Origin: Macrolepiota albuminosa
Lineage: Eukaryota > Basidiomycota > Agaricomycetes > Agaricales > Agaricaceae
Length of the DNA: 64,000 bases
NCBI GenBank assembly: GCA_027475525.1
Contig: JAMWFC010000113.1
Span: 2,034,001 to 2,098,000 of the forward strand
Direction: 5' to 3'
Shown one piece after another: positions 34,186 through 46,420 of this stretch. The notes below the pieces were generated by a model. The model searched no databases, was not told the DNA's origin, and saw only the letters and a list, made by a program, of their open reading frames with translations. The translations under genes and the position numbers were made by a program. The number at the start of each line of letters is the position of its first letter. Position 1 is the first letter of the stretch.

Positions 34186-35910
34186 CTAGACATCTCTTCC
34201 CAATGCTCGTGCGACGAACAAACCCACCATCTCGCGCACGATGTTGATGTTAGACCATGCCCGGGTCGGATGAACACGGTGTGTCAAAAGGAGGAAGAAA
34301 GTATTGCTCGCTAAATTGCCTTCAGCTACGGAATATGTAAGCAAGCGGATGATACTCACGTCTGTCGATGACCATGGTCGTGCCTGTGAACCCCGTGTGG
34401 CCTGCGGTTTGAAGGCTTTGCATAGCACCAGACCAGTAGTATTGGTTCAACTCAAAACCAAGACCATGATTGTTTCCAGGAAACCTGGCTCCGTTGTAGT
34501 CATGGAAAATGAGGTCCACAGTCGAGGGCTGCAGAATTTTGACACCATTGTAGGTACCATTGTTCAGAATCATCTGAGCAAGTCTATCTGAGCTGATCCG
34601 CGCCCTGGAGAAACAAAACTGAAGGCTCACTTGGCAGAAGATGGCAAGATCACCTGCAGTGGAATACATACCGGCATGGCCAGCGACACCGTTCAAGCTC
34701 CAAGCATTCTCGTCGTGGACGGTACCCCACACCGGCTGCGGGCGCTGTGGCTCGACATTACCAAGGGCTGCGATTTGATACTCCGTTACTGCGATGCGCT
34801 CGAGGAGCTCATGCGAGAGCTCGGTGTTCCCGCGATTGAAGAATGAGTCTTTCATGCCCAATGGACCCGTGAAGCACTTCTCAATAAGCTCGTCCAGCGG
34901 CAGTCCCACGGCCTTCTCTAATACAAATTGCATAGTCATGAAGTCTGAGTTGACGAATCTAGCGAATCGGTTTGACGAAATGCAAATAATTACATACTGA
35001 GGTCGGAGTATACATATGCCGTACCAGGGGCGTTGAGGAGAGGTGAAGACAGTACAGCTGCCTTTCGTTCTTCGTAGGTTGCCCACCTGGAATACCGTTT
35101 GTCAATACTCAATAATGATCAAGGTCCACTCAACACACCCGATCCACAGCCCCGGTACAGGATCAGCGTCAAAACCACTTGTGTGCGTCAAGAGCTGCAG
35201 AATGGTCACGTTTTCCTTTCCATTCACTATGTACATGACCATTTGTTAGTATGTGATGAGGAAAGGCTATACAATTGCGGCTTGCCAGCAAATTCAGGGA
35301 TGTAGCTGGAGACACTTGCACTGAGAGCAAGTTTGCCACTGTCCAGTTGCTGCATGGCAACAATCGTTGTAAACAACTTAGTTAAAGATGCCACTGACAA
35401 GAACAATGTTAGCACACAAACAGAATAACAGGAGGACTTGTCTTAAACCTACTGTCATATATGGTATCCTTCTGCGTGCTGATCCACTCCTTCTCCGGTA
35501 ACAGAGTCCCATTCACATCCGCGTATCTCTTGGATTGACCGACCGCAAAGTGGGACACTATCGTGTTATCATGGGCGACGCTGCGTAATATCTACCAATA
35601 TTCCACCCTGGCTGTAATAACGGACTCACAGGACGGTCGCTCCAGGATATAATGGATGTACAGCGCGAAAGCTCGCTGAACCGTAGTCAGCAGGTACCAA
35701 GTAAGCTGAGACGTTCGTCTCAAGGTCTTTCAGAGGAGAAGAGAAGAGTCCTACAGATTCTGGCGAGCCATAGGCCAGTTTCTGTTCCTTTGCGCCAGGC
35801 AATGCGAAGACCAGCCCAGATGGAAAGGCGAAGAGCGGGAGGAGCGCGCACTTCAACATCTCTAGTGCCATGTTGGACGGTACTGGAACGTTCTCATGCC
35901 CTGGCTTCAT
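34186..35910 (-). CDS. secreted beta-lactamase/transpeptidase-like serine hydrolase
   Basis: Eight exons join in frame to 448 residues: 35910-35630, 35580-35453, 35393-35286, 35226-35139, 35086-34998, 34944-34631, 34573-34360 and 34310-34186. The protein carries the class C beta-lactamase/esterase motifs: SxxK in YDMASLTKLF (about residue 140), the Tyr motif in AYVYSDLNFMTMQF, and HTG in AGHTGFTGTT. LLTHTSGFDADPVPG is also typical. A likely signal peptide starts at Met-14 (MALEMLKCALLPLFAFPSG), so translation may begin at 35871. Fungal members hydrolyse esters or amides outside the cell; the substrate is unknown. Intron 3 (35285-35227) appears to be GC-AG. Intron 7 is taken as 49 nt (34359-34311) because the nearer acceptor would leave only 34 nt. 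The frame fits at every junction, so the gene looks functional. Confidence 0.88.
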
Positions 35911-36129
35911 AAACCGATCAAGCTATCTATGCCTTTTCTGTTCTGTCATGACCTTGTTCCTGAGGTCGAACTGCGCGGATAGAATCAACAGGCACAAGTT
36001 ATCATCAATACAACTAGGTTTGCCGGCAATAGATCAGGATCAACTTCGGCATTCCTGATTGTGGAATAGGAAGAAATTGCAATAAGATTTATTGCACATA
36101 CCCAAGATCCACTAATCCCGAAAACATAA

Positions 36130-39100
36130 TTATCCTTCTTCACCCCTGTCATTCATGAAACTGCGCCGACGACGAACATTACTTTCTTCTTCCATCTCAG
36201 GACCAGTTTGTTGACTGGCGTCGATGGTCTGTAGCTTCTGCAGCCTATCCCTCTCCTTTACTGCCCCAATTGCTTCTTCAGCAATCTCTTCAATTTTCTG
36301 CAAGACATCTGTGCTCAAGTCAAGCCAAAGTTCAGCGGAGAAGCGTGTCAAACGTTACTCACTCTCAATACTTATAGCAAGTAACGCCTGCAGAAGTTCA
36401 AGTTTGTCAATTCAATGACTTATTTCCACAATTATCTGCAACTTACGTGCCGTGCATCTACATCCCTCAAAATTTCTTCTTGAATTCTCTCTCCCAACCT
36501 CTCTACTCCCGCCACATCATCCATCAGTTTCTTCAATCCTTCTGGTACACCTTCTCTATCTTGCGCACTCAGAGCGTTCGGTTCAATCAGGTACTGCGCC
36601 TCTTCGCCGAAGGTCCGTGCATGTTTGAGTACTTCGACAGGCAAAGCCTCCAGATGGCCTGTGACACGCTTTTGCACGTCTGACAGAGCTGCATCGAGTG
36701 GAGCTGAGGGAGCGAGAGTAGTAGCCGACAAAGGTGAGTATGGGTGGACGCAGGTGGTACCGCTATCTGGTTCTGGTGTAACAGCCAAAGTCACTGATCG
36801 TTGGCGTCTCTCTCGTGCAGCGTTGCGAGCACGCTGCTGATAGTGTTCAATGGCCTGTGTCATGAGGTTGGAGGTGAAGATACTCTTGTATCGTGAAGAG
36901 TAAGCTTCCGAAAGGACTAACAGAACATTGAAAATCAAATCAGAAGGAAATTTAAGAATCGTACGCACTTGATATGAGGATTGTCATGGTTGCTATGCCA
37001 AGGAGGGCCCAAAACACGAAAACAGAACGGCCAGCTGGCGTGACAGGAGTCAAATCACCTTGAACATAGTGAGTAAAAGTCCCAACCAAGTGCTACTTCA
37101 ATTACCATAGCCGATCGTTGTGAAAGATATGAAACCTAGAGCCACAATCGAATAAGAAACAGATACACGAGATCATTCCAGAGACTCACAAAAATACAGG
37201 GCTTGTGCAAATGTCCACTTCTCAGTCGTCCTAAAAATGGCGCTCCCCACAATCCAGAAGACCCAGAATATAAGCCAAACAAGCCAGAACCGCACCCAAA
37301 AGGCCTTCCGTTCCTCATCCGCCATTGCAGTCCGGAGAGATTCATACTGTTCTGCGATAGATTGTCTCTTAACCATATTAGAATGATCGTCTGTTTTGGA
37401 AGGCGCAAGCAACCGTTTATTCTGCTTCACTTTCGCAGCAGCCGAGCCAGGTTTTGGCACCTTGATGAATGACTCACCGTTCACGGCTACCGCGAAATTC
37501 CCAAGCATCATGATCATCTTTCCCAAGTGCGTGTAGGTCAATGGCATTGCCATCGAGCCCTCGGGTATCTGAGGCGCACGAAACCTGTGTTTCCTTCTCC
37601 CTTCTGCTCGCTGCTTTCCCTTGACTCCATCAACCGAACATCCATCTGTCACATCACATGAATTCGAGTACTGTCCAATATTAGAAGGTATCTTCTCAGC
37701 TGTCCTCGAACTCTGTTCTCTTGCTCGAAATCCCTCAGGGAGAAGCATGTACAATGGCACACCCGCCTCCATCGCTGCCGCCTGAAGTTGCGCCAATGAC
37801 AAACTCTCCAAATTCAAGTGCATCCCACGCGGATGGGCGTGCCCTACTGCATGCCCATACAAGTACTTTGTATACCGCGACTTCTCTTTCGACCACCAAG
37901 GCCAGAAACGTTCACGCATCCATTGGCGAGTCTGATGCCAGGTCTCATGCTCGTGGTCCTCTTTACCGTCATTAGGAACCCAAAGCGGCAGTCCAGCTCG
38001 GCGAAGGCGCCATTCAATCGCAGCATTCCAACGTCTTGCAACACGGCGCTCAAACCGCACGGTACGCCTGTGCTGACGTACTGCTTTAACACGTCGACGA
38101 TACCCGACTTCTATGGCTTCTAGGACCGTTTCGCGCGTAAGACCAACGGTGAGTGCGAGGCTGAGGATACCGAATACGGAGTAAAAACATGCAAAAACAC
38201 GTGCGCCAGGAGACCTAGGAACAATGTCACCGAAGCCTGTGGAGTGAAAAAGAGTTAGGTGGAATGCATCACAAATAAAAATGGGTACTAACCGACTGTC
38301 TCTATCGTGACCACGGTAAAGTAGAGTGCATTGAGAAAGCTAAGATTATCCAAGAACGTCTGGACCAGTGCACCGAATGCCAGGTATGTGAGTAAAACCA
38401 TGACGCTAATCACCAATGTGCGTTGTTTACGTGTTAAGCCACTTCCTGTTTTCGGACGATGTCAGGACTGATTGCATGTAGAGAAGGAGGGAACGAACCG
38501 CTGTTCGCAAAATCAGGTACACGAACCAGGTCGACGATAATAGTGATATTTGTCAAGGTGGAAATGGAAGTAGAGCACACGGTCATCCAAAACGCTTGAC
38601 CATAAGTAAAACCATCATCGAAGCGATGTTTGACACCGAAGGTAATTACCGTAATGATGTTGAGTACGTCTGGAAGGGGTCAGAATAACCTCAAATAACA
38701 TGATAAAGGGCAAACCATGAATTGTCAGAAACAAAATACACAGGATGGTCATCATTTTGATCTTCTTCTCCATAAACCGGATCACCAAACATATGTTCGC
38801 AAGCGCCGCAAATGCAATGCTGAATCCAAGGCCTATATCTAGGATGGTGGTATTCTTCCGAATGTCAACAGTCTTGTGGTCCTCGGTGTGGATATACCAA
38901 TCCTCTGTAAGACCCGGTATTTCGAGAAGGATTGAGAATGGTATGATGACGCCCGAAAGAATGGGCAAGTGCCGATAATGCGGAACATACGCCTCAAGAG
39001 CTTCACGGGAAGTATGTGGATCCAATGCGTCCTTTAGCTTCATCCACAAGGAGAAAGCAGAGGAGCCGGTCAGCGTATTGTTTAGGGTAAAGCGCCTCCT

Positions 39101-39370
39101 CCGCAAACGTCCAGAAGTTTCGGGGTATTCTTCAAACTCAATTTGATCAAGTATTTCATCACCCTCGTCAATGGGGTCTATGGTGCCATCATTGTCATCG
39201 CCCGCAGAAAAGGATTCATGGATAAAGTTCGACGTGCCCTGGGAGGCGTTAGAACCTCTAAATTGGTCAGGATCGTGTGCTGGGTCGTTCTGACGGCCTC
39301 TTTCGAGGTCAGGCTCATGTGAGGCCCGAGGAGCAAAGAAAAACTGGTAGACCACATTGGGCAACAGCAT
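36130..39370 (-). CDS. TOK-type two-pore-domain outward-rectifying potassium channel
   Basis: Nine exons (39370-38716, 38669-38499, 38445-38293, 38236-37190, 37135-37106, 37058-36969, 36916-36447, 36387-36363, 36308-36130) join in frame to 939 residues. Several transmembrane helices precede the first pore, LYFTVVTIETVGFGDIVP (filter TVGFGD, about residue 326). After a long cytoplasmic linker and more helices comes the second pore, FISFTTIGYGDLTPVTPAGR (filter TIGYGD, about 685). An 8-TM, two-pore layout with these filters is that of the fungal TOK1 family, which passes K+ outward at the plasma membrane on depolarisation. The C-terminus is helical and charged (VLQKIEEIAEEAIGAVKERD). The acidic N-terminus is long. 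The first intron (38715-38670) has a weak donor but restores the frame. Start: the first ATG after an in-frame stop; an upstream exon cannot be excluded. Confidence 0.88.
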
Positions 39371-39643
39371 GCGAACTACGGGCTCAGATACAGGCTTAAC
39401 TGCCGAACTTGAGAGTACATGAGCAAATTGCGGATGTCAAGACGGGACATTTGAGACTCGGGTTAGAATTCCTCGGGTCACAGATTAGATGAAATCGGAA
39501 GATAAGATTGGGGCTTCTGGGCGATACTTTACTTGCCATTGCTGTGGAGGGAACGAGAGTCAATATAGAGAAGTATAATAATTGAACCTAGAATATCATG
39601 CCATCATCGAAATTTAAAATCAGGACATCATGCATCTTGATTG
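39371..39643. other. intergenic, 5' flank of the potassium-channel gene
   Basis: No gene was seen. The right edge carries the left copy of the truncated-LINE target-site duplication (39644-39659). Confidence 0.4.
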
Positions 39644-39659
39644 AAAGGAAGTCTCAACA

Positions 39660-40670
39660 TATGACAGATTTCAGTATAAATATACATGATCGGTTACCGG
39701 GACCATATCAGGAAACTCTCACGCAGGCCCAATAATCCTGAGTACATTACCGCAGGGGTTTTGTTTGAGGAAAGGGAAATCCTTAGCACCGGGACAAAAT
39801 GGGTAAACATAAACGAGAACGCAACAGACTCACCCTACCTTCTCGGCATTGTCATAGCATCGCGCAAAGAGGTAACACCCATTAGCCTTGGATTTGAGGT
39901 CGGAACCTGTAGTAGATTTGCTTACGAAAGACTTTACGGAAATTGGGGACAGAGGGTTTTATGGCATAAAGAACGCCAACCTTTTGAAAGTGGTAATTGG
40001 CCACCTAAGAATGCATCAAACAGAAATTTTCATTCGGGATACTACAGGAAATCCTGTCAGGGAAAAAGATCATATGGGATCTTGCAGGAAACCTCTGGAG
40101 AACAAGAACTGGCAACCCACTCCCCCAACACTCGACTGCTGGCATACTAAGCTGCCTAGTAACAAAAGCCACCTCCAAAAATAAATTGCCATCGAAGGAT
40201 CTCTAGATGGAGAAGGATCATTGTCATTAAAGCGGCATACCTGATTTGGGTGATGCGATGTGAGAGAGTGATACAGAAGGGCGACCTTAGATTAGTGATC
40301 AGATACAGGACAGGTGGCACAAGGCGATAAAAAACAGGGCGGCCCTGGACGAGAAGATGGAAAAACTTAAGCCGGGAAATAAGACTCTCACTCTGAAAGA
40401 CGGAACATGGACAGGGTACATACTTGGTCTGGAGGACCAACCCCTCGGCCGGGCAGAGATGGCGGGGTTTTAATATTAATGAGTAGTGGGCTCGAACTTA
40501 GAATGGGCCTCTGTAGTTCCACATGTGCGCAAATACATTTCCTCGCGGAAATTTCCTTTGTTGGCCTTCTTGGAACTCGGTTAAAATCCCGGGTGCCCAG
40601 CTCAGCGGGTGGAGAGGAGATGACTTTGGCGTCTGTCTCCCTACTTTAAACACTATGGACTCCAAAAAAA
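39660..40670 (+). pseudogene. 5'-truncated, decayed LINE with imperfect target-site duplication
   Basis: About 1 kb matches the last part of the full LINE: the RNase H-like region (EIGDRGFYGIKNANLLKVVI against EKEDRGFLGVRNAGLLRTAL), then AAYLIWVMRCERVIQKGD, then the 3' UTR including the hairpin, ending ACTCC plus seven A. Internal parts are deleted and the frame is broken several times. Flanking repeats GGAAGTCTCAACA (39647-39659) and GGAAGCCTCAACA (40671-40683), each preceded by AAA, differ at one base. The right one lies about 100 bp before the URA5 start codon. Confidence 0.85.
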
Positions 40671-40785
40671 GGAAGCCTCAACAGAACGGTGGCGATGCCG
40701 CCATGCCGAAGTAACGAGATTAGATTTTTTTCTGATAAGACTTTTGCGGAGACACAATCAATCATCTTAAAGATTCTTTTCAACC

Positions 40786-41523
40786 ATGGGTTCCGCACTC
40801 GAAGCGTACCAAACGGACCTCATCGAAAATGCAATGTCCGTTAATGCGCTCAAGTTTGGCTCATTTACTTTGAAGTCTGGCCGGTATGCTCACCTCTTGC
40901 TCTGCGCGCATTAATATCATTAAATAATTATGACCTACGCTAGTATCTCGCCCTACTTCTTCAACGCGGGTCTTCTATCGACGGGCCCAATACTTGCTGC
41001 TCTTTCTACTGCCTACGCTAATACCATATCTAAAGCCCTTGCTGCTTCTGAACTACCAGAGTTTGACATTCTCTTCGGTCCTGCATACAAGGGTATACCC
41101 TTTGCCTCGTCCACCGCTCTCGTTCTTTACACCAAATATAACATTGAAGTCGGTTTTTCATACGATCGCAAAGAAGCCAAGGACCACGGTGAGGGAGGTA
41201 TGATTGTTGGTGTCCCCGTTGAAGGAAAACGGATTGTTATCCTCGACGATGTTATGACGAGCGGCAAGGCTGTGCGTGGAGCAATTGATATGGTCCGCAG
41301 GGCAGGCGGAAATGTGGTTGGAGTTGTGCAGGCCCTGGATCGCGAAGAGGTGGGTCAGGATGGCGTTAGCAGCACAGTCCACGAAATAGAAGAACTGGTC
41401 GGTAAAGGACGCGTCAAAGCGATTTTGAAAATGCGCGATCTGCTTGTGTGGCTAGAGAAGAATGGTAAACAGAAGGAGTTAGAGAGTATGCGTGATTATT
41501 GGGATCAGTATGGCCTCAAGTAG
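40786..41523 (+). CDS. URA5: orotate phosphoribosyltransferase
   Basis: This enzyme converts orotate and PRPP to orotidine 5'-phosphate in pyrimidine synthesis. Exon 1 (40786-40883, MGSALEAYQTDLIENAMSVN...) and exon 2 (40944-41523) are joined across a 60-nt GT-AG intron, giving 225 residues, the normal length for fungal OPRTase. Diagnostic motifs are LKFGSFTLKSGR (N-terminal orotate region), FDILFGPAYKGIPFA, SYDRKEAKDHGEGG (the flexible loop with catalytic Lys) and the PRPP-binding IVILDDVMTSGKA. All expected residues are present. The start is the ATG in CAACCATGGG just upstream of the conserved helix. A decayed LINE occupies the region from about 100 bp upstream, so the proximal promoter is short or includes LINE DNA. 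Confidence 0.95.
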
Positions 41524-42313
41524 GGTAAGCTCAGGAATGCGAGACTCTGTCATTATAATGTATGATATTAACGAGTCTACTTCAGAATAGAGCGGTTTGT
41601 CAAAGCCTCCCAATCTATCTTTAGAATCCACCTTTTCGGCTGAAAAACAGGAAGTCAGCTACGAGGTGATACCGCGACATAGATAGCCTGTAAGTAGTTT
41701 TCGTGGATTGACTGCACAGACATTCGGTCGACAATTACCTCCCTTTATCTCATCCCAACCGTCAACAATCGTGTTTACACTTCTAAATCTGCAAGGAATA
41801 TAAGGGTTCCATTATAAGCAACTCAGTATGATGACTTGCGTTTTGCTCTGGAAAATTCAGCTTGGGTCACTGGAAGAACGGTCAAACAGGGCCTTAGAAT
41901 GACTTCGCCCGAATCATATACAATGTGGATGATTTGAATTGAAATTGGCTCTACACCCTCTCATATTTACACTTGCCAATTCTTCCTTGTACCTTAACCA
42001 TACCTAGCTACTACAAAACTGGGTCCCTCAATATACATTGGGGTGAAGTCTTGACTTCAGCATGGAGGACGAGCAACATGTCAAACATATCATATTGTCA
42101 TATGTCAAATAGACACGGAAATCTATCGATCATATTGGTAGAATGAGAGTATTACTTTGAAAAGCCAGTGGAACCAGACCACAGCAACCTTCACAGCCTA
42201 TAAAAAGAATGATATGGGTGTATCAAACAGATGTTCCATATTCCCATGAGTTGGTCAAAGTGCATTGAACCATTGTAAGCTGCAGGCTTACAATCACCAC
42301 CGCTCTTGGATAA
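41524..42313. other. intergenic between convergent genes
   Basis: This lies between the 3' end of URA5 and the 3' end of the permease. No coding pattern was seen on either strand. Confidence 0.45.
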
Positions 42314-44581
42314 TCACTCTGGTTTTGACAGAGTCTCTGGATCCCCAAAGTCCTCCTCTTGCTTTGGGTCAGGGATATCTGCAGGTAGGATCATATTGAG
42401 GATTACTGCAAGTAACCCGGAAGACAAGACTAGATGAGATAGTCATATTTTCTCCATGAAAACCAGAGTTGAGTATGTAACACTTACACGGTGTGCTCAA
42501 AATAATCTGGATAGAAGTAAGTAGTCCCTCCAAGCCCTTACTTGGATCCTTAACCCGATCAAACAAATGCGTAAAGATTGTCGGCACCAACAAATTACCA
42601 AAGCCAACCGAGAGCGCGGCGGCGAGTATAAATCTTTCGCGGCGCGTGAACTTGATATATGACAGGACACGGACGCCAGAGACTGCCACACTCGCAAACA
42701 AGAATGTCGTGACGCCTCCCAAGACAGGATTGGGTATGGAAAGGAATACACCGGAGATTTTGCCAAGCACGCCAAAAAGGATGAGGAAAAAGCAACACCA
42801 CCGCCCCGCCCCGCGGTTTGCACAACGAGTGATAGCGATGACACCGTTGTTTTGTGCAAATGTTGAGAGAGGTGTTACAGTGAAAAGTGCAGAAAAAAAG
42901 CCGCCGAGACCATCAGCCTGGAGCGCACTAGATAAGGTGTGAGGGTAGAAATTCAAAGCTAAGACACACCAAGATTCCACCTTGTATTCTCGTCTCGAAC
43001 TCGGGTCCTTGGACATCAAGTCGAGAAACTTCTGCAGACGCAGTGATGTCTCCAATGGATTCCATCGCAAGAGAGATATAAACCGCCAACATGGGTAAGA
43101 TGGCTGGTGGATAGATACTAATCTTGAACCGATGGACCCTACATAACCTTTAAGTTTCCTTGTCGGCAAAGTAAACAGTGATAATGGTGCATACCAGAGG
43201 AACGTGATGACCGGTGCAGATTTGATACTCGATCCATCTATGTATCCCGCACTGCCACCAACAATGCATCCCACAACCAACCCAACAATGACACTAATAT
43301 TCTTCAAGAACGGGGAGCCAAAGATCTCCGTGAGGATAATGGCAATGAATGATAAAAATCCCAACCCAATGAACTCAGGTGAGCCCCAACTAAACAAAAA
43401 CAAGCTCATATCAAATTACTCTGTCGATGATGAGTGCAGAAAACGCACGGAAGTGGTCGCGGAGCATAGATAGTTGGGCACAACTCATTGTAAGCGCCAG
43501 GGGTACCGTTGATACATCCATTTGAACCTCCTCCCCAGTTGGGCACACCAGATGTACCGATAAGAGAAGCACCAATCATCAGAACGACGGATCCTATTTA
43601 GTAAGTACCACTTCAGAACAATTAAGGGTTCGCAAATCCGACGGAACACACCTGTAACAATTGGAGGGAAAATGCGTTTCAGGGCGCGAGCAGGGAGGAA
43701 GGACAGAAAAATTTCAAGGAACGCGCAGATGAGCGATGTACCTGCGATTTTTTTTTGCCGCGTCAGAGTGTTTCATAGAACGAAGAGATACAATTCACCG
43801 AGGACCTTTCCGTAAGCATCGGGACAAGGCCCACGAGTGACGACGCCTGCAGCAGACATCACGGATGGACATGTTCCATCTTTGTACATAGCATCAAAGA
43901 CCTAACACCAAAATGAGCTCCTAGACGCTGTGAACCTGAAAAGATAGATGACTACCGCAGTCGCCGTGCTGAGCGTTGCAAAACTTGTACCGACGACCGA
44001 AATAAGGCCAGTGCCAAGGTAATAATTTCGGAATATGTGCATCCGTGACATTTGCACTAAGCTCAAGATACCTGACACAACAAGCGGTCAGCATAGAATG
44101 GTAAGTAGAAAAGTATACAGACACACCACAACCAATAAGAGATGCTGAAATCATGTAAGCAGATGTTGTAGGGTCAAGACTCAGAGCAGAAGCAAAGATA
44201 ATTGGGGGCGTGATGAGGCCAGCAAGCATGGCAAGCGCATGCTGGAGTCCACAAGAGATTGCAAGCACCAGAGGAAGATCAGCATCAAGACCATAGAACG
44301 GTGGTGGGCGAGCCTTGTTCAGAAATGGTAGGGCAGGTGTACATAGCCTGAAAAATGTCTCAACAATTGAATCGCCAAAAACTCTAGAGGTGTGGTGCGT
44401 ACCAAGAGTAGTCGTAATCACCTAACCAACCCTCTCGCGTAAGGACTTTCTTCCTCCAGGTCCTTGCTCGACTCTTGATCCTGATCCCGGAAGACAATTC
44501 AGTACGACTCGTGGTATAACTCGAGTCAACCACCGGAAGGGCTGTCGCCGTTGGCTGCTCTTTGATGGACAAAGAGGGCAT
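42314..44581 (-). CDS. purine (uric acid/xanthine) permease, NCS2 family
   Basis: This is a plasma-membrane nucleobase:cation symporter of the UapA/UapC type. Exons read on the minus strand: 44581-44403, 44347-44127, 44071-43956, 43901-43799, 43741-43652, 43593-43449, 43389-43195, then further exons to 42314. Recognisable blocks are RPPPFYGLDADLPLVLAISC, GLQHALAMLAGLITPPIIFA, LGTGLISVVGTSFATLSTA, GASLIGTSGVPNWGGG, FGSPFLKN, the family signature FAQNNGVIAITRCANR (NCS2 QNxGxxxxT) and PNPVLGGVTTFLFASVAVSG. The end reads ILPADIPDPKQEEDFGDPET. One junction near 43100-43195 could not be fitted without a microexon, so the exon map is incomplete there. Neighbouring DNA contains broken copies of parts of this gene. 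Confidence 0.85.
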
Positions 44582-45029
44582 TGGGTGGTCTAATAACCTA
44601 ACGCTTAAAGCTTAAAGAGCCAGCTTATCAGTTAAGTACCATAAATAGAAACGGAAGCAGGTGTGAGGTGTGACAGGCGACTTTTGCTGCCGGTGATGGA
44701 TTGTGTTGACATTGATCAAAACCCCTTTGATTGAATCTTCAATTTTCGGTTACCTTCCTCCTGTTGTACCAGTCTCGGGGGAACAGATTGATACAGAGAA
44801 TTTCGGGACTAATACTAAGAGACAGAATAACCTCAGTGAGTTGATAGCACTGGACAATATTTGTAGCAATATGTGCCTAAGACAAGAATACTATTACACC
44901 TGATAGCACTGAGGCGTTATGTAGACGACGAGCGGCAAACAACAAGTGAAAAGATTACTTAAGTACTAGTGTGGGTCCATGGTCATATATCCTCAACACC
45001 TTCAACAATTTTCTCAGCTTTTGGCGAAA
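44582..45029. other. divergent intergenic region, permease and kinase-like paralogue 2
   Basis: This is a shared 5' region of two divergently transcribed genes. A related version precedes kinase-like paralogue 3 (about 46430-46700), sharing CTAAGACAAGAATACTATTA and TAGACGACGAGCGGCAAA, so it was duplicated together with the gene. Confidence 0.6.
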
Positions 45030-46124
45030 ATGTCTTTCAACCCCGAGACTCCAGACGCAACCGAAATCCATCGACTTGTTCGCATGGGCACAGCCAAGGA
45101 CGAATACAGAGTCACCCTGACAGACATCACCTTCCTCAAGACGACCGATAACAACAACCATATCTTCAAGGCGAAAACGTACGGACAAGACGTCATTGTC
45201 AAGTTCGCCTATGAGGATGAGGATGAAGATGAAGATCCCGTTCTTCTGCTCAAAAACGAGTCACATATTTATGTCGACTATTTAAAGCCACTCTGGGGTA
45301 TTCACGTACCAAAGTTCTATGGTTTCTATTTGTACAACTCGTCAGAAGACCCAGATGAATTGACTTGTGCATGTATCATCCTTCAATATTGTGGGGAACC
45401 TGCGGTCTCCGATTTGTCACAGCTGAATAATTATCGTTGCCATGAATACGGTATCAAGCAATTCAGGTAAGAGTCACAATTATATACGGCTAAAAGTGCT
45501 TAAAATCGACCATCTATTACAGAAATGGCATCATTGATATTGCCTTGCGCTTGCATTCACCTGAAATAGGGATTTCGCATAATGCGTTGGAAGGTCCTAA
45601 TCATATATTGGATTTCAAAGGAAAACCTTTCTTCATAGACTTTGCACTTTCCGGGCCTCATGAGTGTCTGGCATGGAAAGATGTCGAACGACTAACATGG
45701 GATGTATTGCCTGAAAAGGAAGATGAGCTTCAGCAACCGTTTAGCCCTCGTAGCGTGAAATGTTTCGACATGTGGTTGTTTCTCAAGGCAATTGAATACA
45801 GCATTCCCCGTATGTGCAATGGATACAGTCGAGATGCATGAATGATGACCACATTCTCCCACAACAGGTGAAATTAAATTTGAACGAAGAAAGTATGACT
45901 GCCAGAGTATATATTCAGCAGGCGATTTTTACGAGAAGGCATCTAGAAGCTGGCCCAAATTCCTGTCCGACCAAGAGTTGTGGGATGGGTCTGTCAAACA
46001 GTGGAAACGTATCCATTCCAATTGGAAGATATATCATCCAGACACAGCTGAGCCACCCCTGGGCATCATTGATCTTGAAGAATATCAGAAGGCTCATCCG
46101 AATCGATCTTATTGGTACAGATGA
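45030..46124 (+). CDS. kinase-like protein, paralogue 2
   Basis: Three exons (45030-45466, 45523-45809, 45868-46124) give 326 residues in frame. They show the same fold pattern as the gene at 21188: GQDVIVKFAYEDED, LLKNESHIYVDYLKPLWG, CIILQYCGEPAVSD, ISHNALEGPNHIL and FFIDFALSGP. The catalytic HxD aspartate is Ala; the Asn of the loop (GPNHIL) is kept, as is the Asp at the DFG position. N-terminal MSFNPETPDATEIHRLVRMG is almost identical to that of paralogue 3. It sits divergently from the intact permease. It is probably expressed, since the frame and all splice sites are intact; function and partners are unknown. Confidence 0.8.
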
Positions 46125-46264
46125 AACTTTCTGTATTCAATGTAACATCATCATAATTCGAATGAATGAGAAATCTGTTTGTCCGTACTGATAGGGCTGC
46201 CTGCATGCAAAAGTCGTATCCAAGGTGTTCCCTCAAACGTTCAACGTTCAACCTTTAGTCTCTC

Positions 46265-46420
46265 TTAGCCCGATCAAACAAATGCGTAAAGATTGTCGGC
46301 ACAAACAAATTGCCAGTACAAATCTTTCGCAGCGCGCGTGTGAACTTGATATATGACAGGACACAAACGCAGGAGACTACCACACTCGCAAATGTTGTGA
46401 ACCACGACGAACCTGGCAGC
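46265..46420 (-). pseudogene. permease gene fragment
   Basis: A short minus-strand piece matches the 3' part of the permease (VLSYIKFTR, then NLFVPTIFTHLFDRAK, against LLVPTIFTHLFDRV in the intact gene) with a deletion and a frameshift. It lies right after kinase-like paralogue 2. It is a by-product of the local duplication. Confidence 0.8.

Noticed and set aside
34326..34359. A 34-nt last intron in the beta-lactamase-like gene
   Set aside because: It is shorter than any other intron here. The next acceptor (CAATTTAG, 15 nt further) keeps the same frame and gives a normal 49-nt intron.
42493..42942. 149-codon plus-strand open frame
   Set aside because: It is the complement of conserved permease exons carrying the NCS2 signature and shows no pattern of its own.
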